Assembly: GCA_035610835.1 (NCBI GenBank)
Contig: CM069442.1
Span: forward strand, 34,698,452 to 34,762,451
Source of the DNA: Ophiura sarsii
Lineage: Eukaryota; Echinodermata; Ophiuroidea; Amphilepidida; Ophiuridae
Length of the DNA stretch: 64,000 nucleotides
Direction of reading: 5' to 3'
Position numbers and translations under genes: made by a program. The notes under the pieces are model-generated. The model worked only from the letters and a program-made list of their open reading frames with translations. It did no database searches and had not been told where the DNA came from. Position 1 is the stretch's first letter, and the number at the start of each line of letters is the position of its first letter. This document shows positions 48,620 to 60,700 of this stretch, piece after piece.

Positions 48620-51600
48620 GCCTTTTCCCCCTCGTTCTTTGGCCGCGAAAGGGTTATGGAGCGATTTTTTACTATTTTTCATTTTTCATTTTTTTTCTTC
48701 TAATTTTGGTCTCATTAAAGGCTTTGACTGTTACAAGAAATGGCTACATGAACATTTTAGACTGGTTCTGTGACAAAAAGGACTACATTTACACTAAAGG
48801 CTTCGACTGGCGATGTGACCACAAGAGTAACTAACTTTACATCAAAGGCTTTGACTGGTACTGTTACAAGTAATGGCTACATGAACATTTTTGACTGGTT
48901 CTGTGCCAAAAAGGACTAACTTTACATTAAAGGATTTGGACGGCACTGTTATAACAAATGACTGGCATTACATGAAATGTTTTGACTGGCGCTGTGACAA
49001 AATGCCTAACTTTACATTGAAGGCTTTTGACTGGTACTGCTACAACAAATGATTAACTTTACATTAAAGGCTTTGACTGGCGCTGTGACAACGAATGCCT
49101 AACTTTACATTAAAGGCATTGACTGGTGCTTTGACAACAAATAACTGACGTACAGGAAAAATCTTGACTGGCGATGTAATAAAAATGTCTTACTTTACAT
49201 TTAAGCCTCTTGACGGGTAGGCCTACTGTAACAGCAAATATCTCACTTTATATTAAAGGCTTTCACTGGTGCTGTTGCAAAAATGACTAACTTTACATTG
49301 AAGACTTTTGGCTCGCGCAGTTACCACAAATACCATTTTTACATTAATTAAAGGCTTTGACTGACACTGTTACAGCAAATGCCAACTTTACATTAAAGGC
49401 TTTGACTGGCACTGTTACAACAAATGCCAACTTTACATTAAAGGTTTTGACTGGCACTGTTACAGCAAATGCCAACTTTACATTAAAGGTTTTGACTGGC
49501 ACTGTTACAACAAATGTCAACTTTACATTAAAGGTTTTGACTGGCACTGTGACAGCAAATGCCAACTTTACATTAAAGGTTTTGACTGGCACTGTTACAA
49601 CAAATGTCAACTTTACATTAAAGGTTTGACTGGCACTGTTACAACAAATGCCAACTTTACATTAAAGGTTTTGACTGGCACTGTTACAGCAAATGCCAAC
49701 TTTACATTAAAGGTTTTGACTGGCACTGTGACAACAAATGTCAACTTTACATTAAAGGTTTTGACTGGCACTGTGACAACAAATGTCAACTTTACATTAA
49801 AGGATTTGACTGGCACTGTTACAGCAAATGCCAACTTTACATTAAAGGTTTTGACTGGCACTGTGACAACAAATGTCAACTTTACATTAAAGGATTTGAC
49901 TGGCACTGTAACAGCAAATGCCAACTTTACATTAAAGGTTTTGACTGGCACTGTTACAACAAATGTCAACTTTACATTAAAGGTTTGACTGGCACTGTTA
50001 CAACAAATGCCAACTTTACATTAAAGGTTTTGACTGGCACTGTTACAGCAAATGCCAACTTTACATTAAAGGTTTTGACTGGCACTGTGACAACAAATGT
50101 CAACTTTACATTAAAGGTTTTGACTGGCACTGTTACAACAAATGTCAACTTTACATTAAAGGTTTGACTGGCACTGTTACAACAAATGCCAACTTTACAT
50201 TAAAGGTTTTGACTGGCACTGTTACAGCAAATGCCAACTTTACATTAAAGGTTTTGACTGGCACTGTGACAACAAATGTCAACTTTACATTAAAGGTGTT
50301 GACTGGCACTGTGACAACAAATGCCAACTTTACATTAAAGGATTTGACTGGCACTGTTACAACAAATGTCAACTTTACATTAAAGGTTTGACTGGCACTG
50401 TTACAGCAAATGCCAACTTTACATTAAAGGTTTTGACTGGCACTGTTACAACAAATGTCAACTTTACATTAAAGGTTTGACTGGCACTGTTACAACAAAT
50501 GCCAACTTTACATTAAAGGTTTTGACTGGCACTGTTACAGCAAATGCCAACTTTACATTAAAGGTTTTGACTGGCACTGTGACAACAAATGTCAACTTTA
50601 CATTAAAGGTTTTGACTGGCACTGTGACAACAAATGCCAACTTTACATTAAAGGATTTGACTGGCACTGTTACAACAAATGTCAACTTTACATTAAAGGA
50701 TTTGACTGGCATGTTACAGCAAATGCCAACTTTACATTAAAGGTTTTGACTGGCACTGTTACAACAAATGTCAACTTTACATTAAAGCTTTGACTGGCAC
50801 TGTTACAACAAATGCCAACTTTACATTAAAGGTTTTGACTGGCACTGTTACAGCAAATGCCAACTTTACATTAAAGGTTTTGACTGGCACTGTGACAACA
50901 AATGTCAACTTTACATTAAAGGTTTTGACTGGCACTGTTACAACAAATGTCAACTTTACATTAAAGGTTTGACTGGCACTGTTACAACAAATGCCAACTT
51001 TACATTAAAGGTTTTGACTGGCACTGTTACAGCAAATGCCAACTTTACATTAAAGGTTTTGACTGGCTCTGTGACAACAAATGTCAACTTTACATTAAAG
51101 GTTTTGACTGGCACTGTGACAACAAATGCCAACTTTACATTAAAGGATTTGACTGGCACTGTTACAACAAATGTCAACTTTACATTAAAGGTTTGACTGG
51201 CACTGTTACAGCAAATGCCAACTTTACATTAAAGGCTTTGACTGGCACTGTTACAACAAATGCCAACTTTACATTAAAGGATTTGACTGGCACTGTTACA
51301 GCAAATGCCAACTTTACATTAAAGGCTTTGACTGGCACTGTTACAGCAAATGCCAACTTTACATTAAAGGTTTTGACTGGCACTGTGACAACAAATGTCA
51401 ACTTTACATTAAAGGTTTTGACTGGCACTGTGACAACAAATGTCAACTTTACATTAAAGGTTTTGACTGGCACTGTGACAACAAATGTCAACTTTACATT
51501 AAAGGATTTGACTGGCACTGTTACAGCAAATGCCAACTTTACATTAAAGGTTTTGACTGGCACTGTGACAACAAATGTCAACTTTACATTAAAGGATTTG

Positions 51601-53340
51601 ACTGGCACTGTTACAGCAAATGCCAACTTTACATTAAAGGTTTTGACTGGCACTGTGACAACAAATGTCAACTTTACATTAAAGGATTTGACTGGCACTG
51701 TTACAGCAAATGCCAACTTTACATTAAAGGATTTGACTGGCACCTGGCACTGTTACAACAAATGCCAACTTTACATTAAAGGTTTTGACTGGCACTGTTA
51801 CAGCAAATGCCAACTTTACATTAAAGGTTTTGACTGGCACTGTGACAACAAATGTCAACTTTACATTAAAGGTTTTGACTGGCACTGTGACAACAAATGC
51901 CAACTTTACATTAAAGGATTTGACTGGCACTGTTACAACAAATGTCAACTTTACATTAAAGGATTTGACTGGCATGTTACAGCAAATGCCAACTTTACAT
52001 TAAAGGTTTTGACTGGCACTGTTACAACAAATGTCAACTTTACATTAAAGCTTTGACTGGCACTGTTACAACAAATGCCAACTTTACATTAAAGGTTTTG
52101 ACTGGCACTGTTACAGCAAATGCCAACTTTACATTAAAGGTTTTGACTGGCACTGTTACAACAAATGTCAACTTTACATTAAAGGTTTGACTGGCACTGT
52201 TACAACAAATGCCAACTTTACATTAAAGGTTTTGACTGGCACTGTTACAGCAAATGCCAACTTTACATTAAAGGTTTTGACTGGCACTGTGACAACAAAT
52301 GTCAACTTTACATTAAAGGTTTTGACTGGCTCTGTGACAACAAATGTCAACTTTACATTAAAGGTTTTGACTGGCACTGTGACAACAAATGCCAACTTTA
52401 CATTAAAGGATTTGACTGGCACTGTTACAACAAATGTCAACTTTACATTAAAGGTTTGACTGGCACTGTTACAGCAAATGCCAACTTTACATTAAAGGCT
52501 TTGACTGGCACTGTTACAACAAATGCCAACTTTACATTAAAGGATTTGACTGGCACTGTTACAGCAAATGCCAACTTTACATTAAAGGCTTTGACTGGCA
52601 CTGTTACAGCAAATGCCAACTTTACATTAAAGGTTTTGACTGGCACTGTGACAACAAATGTCAACTTTACATTAAAGGTTTTGACTGGCACTGTGACAAC
52701 AAATGTCAACTTTACATTAAAGGTTTTGACTGGCACTGTGACAACAAATGTCAACTTTACATTAAAGGATTTGACTGGCACTGTTACAGCAAATGCCAAC
52801 TTTACATTAAAGGTTTTGACTGGCACTGTGACAACAAATGTCAACTTTACATTAAAGGATTTGACTGGCACTGTTACAGCAAATGCCAACTTTACATTAA
52901 AGGTTTTGACTGGCACTGTGACAACAAATGTCAACTTTACATTAAAGGATTTGACTGGCACTGTTACAGCAAATGCCAACTTTACATTAAAGGATTTGAC
53001 TGGCACCTGGCACTGTTACAACAAATGACTAACTTTACTTTGACTGGCACTGTAACAAGAAATGGCTAAATTTACATTCAATACTTTGGATGGAACTGTT
53101 ACAACGAATGAATAAGTTTACATTTAAGGCTTTGACTCGCGCCATGACAACATATAACTTTGCTTTACAGGCTTTGACTGACGTTGCGACAAAATTACTA
53201 ACTTTACTTTAAAGGCTGCTGTTACAACAAATGACTAACTTTGCATTAAAGGCTTTAACTGGCGTTGTAACAACAAATGACCGACATTACGTGAACAGTT
53301 TTGACTGGCGCTGTGACAAAAATGGACTAACTTTGCATTC

Positions 53341-54119
53341 TGTTCCTAAAGATATGCGCGCGTGAGTTGACATCTCCGGGGGACACTCAAATCTAAAATG
53401 GCTACAGGCTGGCACCTTCAAACCCGGGGGCATTTGGTGAGAGAGAACGATGAAGATGAGTGGTGACAACATGCCAAAATACCCAAAATAGGGGGTCTGT
53501 GGGTGAGAAATTAGCACACACAAAATTAAAATTGAGTGAGAGCGAACTGAAAAGGTGGTCCCAAAAAGAGGCTCTGTCTTCCATACATTTGGGAATATAG
53601 CTATGTGTAAGGCGGTGGTTTTTTTTTTAAAATTTTAAAAAAAGAAACCATAGCTAAAGCGCGAGTTAAATGCGGAAATTCTTTTTTTTATTGTATTTTT
53701 GGCCCATTTTTTCTTTTTTGGCCCTTTCGGAGCAAGTTTTGGTAATCGCGTATAGGGTTATGCGGCAAAAGTGACTCCACATACTTATGCGCGCTGGGTT
53801 TGTGAGATAGATCTTCTTGTTTGGCCTTAACAGCCGGACATACTGGTCAGCCGGACATACTGGACACCACACACGGCCTGCTCCTACCTTATTTATTGGG
53901 TGGAACTTTTAATTTATATGGTTTTGTTTATTATATGCCGACGTAGCCACACCTCTTTTTCTACCTTTAACACATGGCATTGACCCGTTCAGTTGACATC
54001 CCTTGAACTATTTTTGGAATACGTGTTTGATTATGATAAGATGTTTGCCTTTCGGTGAACGTGCCCTTTACACCTAACAAAAGTAACGAGCCAGATTTCA
54101 AGCACATAAGAAGGATAAA
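53341..54119. other. Region upstream of the sulfotransferase gene
   Basis: No clear TATA box was identified. T-rich tracts lie at 53620-53730, and cagccggacatactgg is duplicated at 53831-53863. The 5' untranslated region must end at 54119, but its start cannot be set. An in-frame stop (TAA at 54084-54086) lies 36 bp before the ATG. Confidence 0.5.
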
Positions 54120-54285
54120 ATGGCGTCACGAAACAGAGATTTTGTGTCACCGCCCGATCAGCCTGGTGATCACGTTTACGAAGGAAAAACTTACCCATCT
54201 CTTTTTCCAGCTTCCAACCTAGATGCCATGAAAACATGGCAAACCCGAGCAGACGATATCTTTTGCATCACTTATCCAAAATCAG
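54120..54285 (+). CDS. Sulfotransferase exon 1 (start exon)
   Basis: ATG in strong context (A at -3, G at +4), first after an in-frame stop. Encodes residues 1-55 plus one base, ending inside the PAPS loop at YPKS. Donor gtaagg follows. Splitting this loop codon between exons is a known feature of animal SULT genes. Confidence 0.95.
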
Positions 54286-57200
54286 GTAAGGGCAATCAAT
54301 TTGCTGGATACGGGCTCACGGTTAGGAAGTGAAGTAAAAGGTTGCTTGAAATTGTCATTGGGAACATTGTTTCCCGAAAAAGAAAAGAAAGTGTATGTAT
54401 TTTCTATTCCAAATGAACAGTATATCCTTTTACTCTAATTCGCTATTAAAACACAGCGTATTCTAGTAAACCCGCTTAACACTTTCCACGCGGCAGTCGT
54501 TTGCAGATGACAGTTCCAAAATTTCACAAAATGTTTAAAAAATGTCAAATTTATTGAATGTCATTAAAATAGGTACAAACATGCCTAGTATTGGTTCAGT
54601 AATTCATGAGATAAGACTTCGAAAGTTGGGATAGGTTTCTTAAAAATCTGTTTTGTATAATGGTAAAACTAATAGCAGCATGGAAAGTGTTAACCTATTT
54701 TGGAGGAGCTCTAAGTTTTACTTTTATATCGCATATTTCAGAATTGTTTACACATTCAGAAACTTGAGAATATAAAATGGCGATATTAATTTCGAATTAC
54801 GAGTGATCAACGAGTGGTATGTTGAAAACAATTTAAACAGGGTTTGATGGAAATTGACCGGTCAGCCACTCGCTTTTATATGTACTGCATATATTTGTAC
54901 TTCAGTCCCATAAGAAACATAAGATATTTAGAAGACTTTATTTATTATATCCTTTAAGATTTTAGGAGTGCACGTGTCTAAAGTGTTCCAACCAAATGAA
55001 CATAAGCTACATCACTGAATGGATCGATGCGAACAATTTGTTAAGATTTGAACCAATGTTTCTTTATTTATAATAAGCCTAAATTTGGGAAATTTAAAAG
55101 AAAATGTTTAATGTTGCTACTTCATAGTATGATCAGTATCACTCATGATATATTACAAAGGATGCGAATGAGTAGAGTGCAGGTGGTTTATATTCAGAGA
55201 TGAGGCTGCACAGTCGGTTAAACTGGTTTTTGACGGACCTCTTTGACCACACATATAACCAAGTATATTGTGGAGATAATGTATAGGTTAATCGTGATTA
55301 CAATCAATATTGTAAACATGTAAAAGAGCCAGCGGTGATTCTCAAATTGCCGATCTGAAGTTACTTATCCGGGAACTTTAACTTCTACGTGTTTTGAAAG
55401 CCTGAAATATGATAATTCACGTTTCATTGTTTGTTTTATACATTTTGAATTCATTTTCTCACTGGCCATTATACCGTCGTTGTTTTTGTCTGAAGAACTA
55501 TATACAAGTCTGCATAAATTCGGTTTATCCTTGACAGCACGGAATTAACCTAGCACAAAATCCTCTATGGACGGATTAATTAAAGGATTATACAGCTTTA
55601 GTCCGCAATGGGGTATTAACACTAGTCTAACTTATGAATGTCTTACACCAAAGAATACCATAGCTTCCTTGCATAATTTCGTTGACGCGACCATTTATTC
55701 TGTATGATATCATAAAGTGGCGCTGTTGTATTAATTACGTCAATTAATTAGAAAACGCGACCTGTTATTTACGTTTGCGTAGCATAGGAGTTACCCATCC
55801 CAAAATGAATAGTATCCTTGCTAGAGCTCCGTCAATTTTAGTTGCAAAATCGAGTGGTGAACCGGTATGAGAAGCAGCAGCAGTGCCGTCATTATCCGTA
55901 AATCTGTTGGAAAAAGTGTACTTTAGGTCCCAGATACTGGTATACCGTAACATAAAAGTTGGCAGTATCACTCGATATTGGTACGATTTTACTGTTCCAG
56001 TATCGGTCGATACTGGAGCACCAAATTGTGTTCCAGTATCGAGCGATACTGGAACGTTTTATGTTCCAGTATCGGGCGATACTGATACACATGCTATACC
56101 AGTAGTGATTTGTGCCAGTATTGAACGATACTGGTACATAATTGCGTTCCAGTATCGCCCGATACTTTCAGAATATATTCAGCTAGCGTAGAGTTGCTGT
56201 AATGGTTTGTCCTGATGAGCGTTACGGTTAATAATCATCACAATAAATTATGTTTGTATTAAAGGTACGCATTGGATATTTGAGATTGTTAGTCTTATTG
56301 TCAATGGCGGAGATGTGACAAAAATCGAAAGAAGTCATATGGTGATAGCGCCTGAGATAACTATGGCTCATCCTATGGATTTAGTAGCCATTAAAGCCAC
56401 AACTCCGGGATATAAGACCATAGACGGATGGAGCTCTCCGAGAGTTATAGCTACACATATGTTGCCAGAAATCTTTCCACCAGATGCTTTGAAGAAGAAA
56501 GTAAAGGTGAAAGGCAAATGTAATTGACTCAAAATAACGGATTTCGTAAACTGATCATGTGTTATTCTTTTAATGAATATTGTTAAATCTAATTAGACAC
56601 CACGTCTCGCTACATCTACTATTTCCTTAGCAAAAGAGCGTTTGCTCTTCGACTGATTTTTCTTTCTTTTTTCAACGAATTTCATATTTGGTTAACACGT
56701 TCGTTTGGAAAATTTGGGGGCATTCTATGTGAAACAGGAACAAACTATGGAATGAATAAGTCTCCATTCGGAGTCCGAAGCATTAATCTATGATGCAATA
56801 GGATCGTCTTCGCAGATCTTTAAGATATTGGTTAAATCCTAGTCCGTGCTACATACCGTGTAGCTGTGTCATCAATAGTAAAAGAAACTACCGGGAAACA
56901 CTGATATCGGGAATAGTTGTACCACTAGAAACCATACTAAATGTACTAAATGTGAACAAAGATTAAAAAGAGAGAGAGAGATAAATATGAAAGTTTTCTG
57001 AAGTAAACATATTGTCCTTTTTTTTGTTTTCGCCTCCGGGAGCAACTCACGCCTTTGGCGCACGATGGTCGCGCTTCGCGCTCAAATGCTTAAGGTGTCT
57101 ATCAATCCACGACAAAAATCCAAACTGCTGCTCTACGGATTTTCGGACCTCTCATGTAGGGTCAGTTGGTCGGGCGTTTTATTTTTTTCCTTCAAATGTT

Positions 57201-57728
57201 CGTGACGATTTTTGGTCAAATCTCAAAAGTTTCAAAAGTGTTTTTTTAAATTGTCACCTAAAAAAACCACCACAAAAATAAAAATTCAAAACAATTTCAG
57301 AAATAAAGAAATAACAAATTATCTAATTCGAAACAAATATGGGTAGTATGGGCCCGTAAAACACTTTGATCACCTTGGCCTTAACAGATTTTACATGATA
57401 CATATCATAAATAATAAAAAGTGACTTCAAAGGTCATTTGCTGCCGTCCTCAGTTTGGTACGAATTTCATTAACGAACATACAACAAAATACATTTAGTA
57501 TGATGGAGGAAATATTTAGTTCCATCATCTTAGAAACAAAATTATATTTGACACAAAAATATTCCTTTTACATGATACGGGATATAGAGTGTCTAAGTTA
57601 TGTATTTTGTATTGCAAGTGCACCCAGGAAAGGGAAAAACTACATTATTATTATTATTATTATTATTATTAGTGTTATTAGTGTTATTATTATTATTATT
57701 ATTATTAGTGTTATTATTCTTCTTCTTC

Positions 57729-57765
<37 letters not shown>

Positions 57766-60700
57766 GTAAGCGACATATTGCTTCGCCCTTGAGTATTATC
57801 CTATCATTCTATAAGGGAAATATTGCAATGACACATTTTCTTGATTAATTCCATTCCAGATGATATATTTTGCTAGAAATCCTAAAGATGTGATGTGTTC
57901 TGCTGCTTCGTTTACTTTGCCGCTTCTTCCTCCAGAACTTCAAGACTTTGACAATTACGTCAAATACATGCTTTTGTCTGAAAAAGGTGAGTCAAATCCA
58001 GGGATACACAAGTATGAAATGGATAGGACCTACGGGTCTAGGATGGTACCCTCGAACCCTAGGACACCCGGTGGCTAGAGAACGTGCAAGAGGGATCATA
58101 GAGGGAAAGCCTGTCTTTGGGTGAGAAATTTGCATATGTTCGAAAAAGGGGTCTTTGAAGGAAACTGTTATTTAATAACGGGTCTTTCGGTAATACTTCG
58201 TTGCATGACGGCGAGGCTGTAAAGGGTCTCCTAAAAGCCTTACAAATGCGTACTCTAAAATATGATAATGCCCCGATATCAAAATGTAGATCTCGAAAGA
58301 TACAAACGGTATCATTTGGAGGCTATTGGTAACGCTGCAAGGACTTCAAAGCTGATGAGCTCATCCACGAAAAAATGCGTCTATTCATGAGACCTAAACT
58401 AACCGTTTATCAATTTGCATGCTTCTAACGTGCCATTCGGACCAATTGCATGCTTCTAACGTCCTATCCGGACCAATTGTATGCTTCTAACGTGCCATTC
58501 GGACCAATGTCATGTTTCTAACGTGCCATCCGGACCAATCTCATGCTTCTAACCCGTCATCCGGACCAATTCCATGTTTCTAATGTGCCATCCGGATCAG
58601 TTCCATGTTTCTAACGTGCCATCTTAAAAAGTTACATGCAGATATTGATCATCACTTCCAAGGATTTCAGATCATACTTCAGGGTCAAATAACCGTAAGG
58701 TTTTAGACACATATTAACATGCTTAGTTGTAAGGGTATCTAATATAAAATCAAGCAGTTTTCTAATAACTGAAATTTCCCAATTTTCCGTAACAATGATT
58801 AAAAATTCCTGCTTGTGACCTCATACACACGTGTCAATAACCATATTTATATTGAAACCTCCTTCATTTGGAAGATATTATCTCTTTACTGAAATGGTAG
58901 TGTGGCCGAAGCATAGACTCGTACATAGTGTTGCCATATTGACAAATCACTAGCTGCCGTTCTGTGAGCATTCATCCCTAAATCTGCAGCCCCAATATGT
59001 CGCAAATGTTGCAAAGGCAAAGCAATTGTCTTCAAAAGTTGGCGGTGTTATTGCAACATTTGTTTATATATCTGATTTGTAGGCCTACTATACAATTTAT
59101 GAAAAAAACCACTAGCATTGTTTATTATGTATTCTAATACCACACGTGTGTATATCAAATGCCTTCACATTCTTATATACAGTACCGTTTGGAGGATGGT
59201 TTGATCACGTAAAAGGCTATATTCCACGTCACAATGACGACAACTTCCTGTTCCTGAAGTACGAAGACTTACAAAAGGTATATTGTGTATAATTTTCCCG
59301 TGTAGCTATTAACAGACCCCTGATATGGGTGTCAGATCTAAGATACCATGTCAGTTCCGACAGACACCCCTTGGCAGTTTTTTTAATGTGAAACATATGA
59401 GCCCAATTGCTGGTTCCGGGGATGCCACTCCCTCTGCTTTTCGACAATAAAAATCAAAAATTAAATTAAATATAATGTGATCCTCTGGGTATCAAATGAC
59501 AGAGAACAAACTAAATAATACCGGCAAGGTTGCTACTCCTATCCCTATTTACGTTACGCATCCTATACATGCTATACGGTATGTCATTTATAAGACAAAC
59601 AAGTATAACATTGGTCAAACGGTTTTTAGAAATCTTGTTAACGGAGTTAGTTTATTGGATTCTTCAATGCCTTCTCTTTCATTCGATATCACCAAGGGGG
59701 TCACAGCTTTAAGTATTAGAAATATTTATTTTATTATTGAAAACATATAGGGAGTGGCTTATGATGACCTCCAGTACTGGTACATAAATCAATTTTGTGT
59801 ACCACCCAACCTTACTCTACGTTTCATGATTATATTGAAATAGAGAATAATACACAAGGCCTTGAAAATCTGACATGGTAAGTCAGATCTGACACCTCTT
59901 ATCAGACTGTCTTTAAATGATCACTCCCTCTCTCAAACAAGGGTGAAAATCCGACAAATTCATATATGTAATAAGATCATGAATTTGAATTTTAACAATT
60001 TGGACTGAAATTTATCACGTTATTTGAGTTTTATTAGAAAACGGCTTGATTTTATATCAGAAAATAATAAACATGTACTTGCTTTATATGTTAGGGAGCA
60101 CATCAAAAGTCGACCGCCCGGCAACCGCCGGTTCCGTGCAGTTCCGTGAGGTTGCAGCCGGTTTATATTGTTCTAAACAATGATATGCGGTCCAACCGGG
60201 CGGAACCGCCGGTTGCCGCGCGGTCGAGTTTTGATTTGCTCCCTTAAGATTCTTGGACAGTTATCAACCGATCGGCTTTATCAACCTCTGAGGATCAAAA
60301 AAAGATAGAATCCGGAAACAGAACTGAATGAATTAGCTATCGAAGAACTCGTGGCTAGGGTAAATCACAGGACGACGCATCAATTTAAGAGAAGGGCGAT
60401 CGTAAGGCTTATGTACTGTAAAACATGGTTTAATTGCTTTTCAAAAATACATTCTTGCCATCACTTTGTATGCGCGTTTACATGTCTAACATTTTATAAG
60501 CTAAATATTACTTTAGGGATCACGTCAAAACTCGACCGCCCGGCAACCGCCGGTTACGGCCGGTTCCGTTCGGTTCTCACAAAACGTGTCGTCTGTTATA
60601 ATATATACACATAATGAGGTCAAATAGTAACACTCTGGTGAACACGACCGGTTGAAAGTGCCTCGTCACACACGTGAGCAATAACATCTTGAAGTAATGG

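Larger units (their letters stand above)
47127..53340 (+). repeat. 45-bp satellite with 1263-bp higher-order period
   Basis: The unit is gactggcactgttacaacaa followed by atgccaactttacattaaag and a gtttt-type end. 47127-49350 and 53030-53340 are diverged edges with variable spacing. 49350-53010 is homogeneous. Marker variants recur 1263 bp apart: ggcacctggcactg near 51735 and 52998, gactggcatg at 50704 and 51967, and the phase-shifting ctttgactgg near 50788 and 52051. One unit has been lost and another gained between the two periods. Forty-five is divisible by three, so long open frames occur on both strands without meaning. Confidence 0.95.

Noticed and set aside
49357..53028. Many long open frames on both strands repeating TGTVTTNANFTLKVL and its opposite-strand shadow
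   Set aside because: A direct result of a 45-bp tandem unit without stops in either strand; small indels shift the phase freely, which a coding repeat would not tolerate.
55962..56167. Spaced palindromes that might suggest a CRISPR-like array
   Set aside because: Repeats are variable and lie in an intron of a eukaryotic gene; there are no associated genes.
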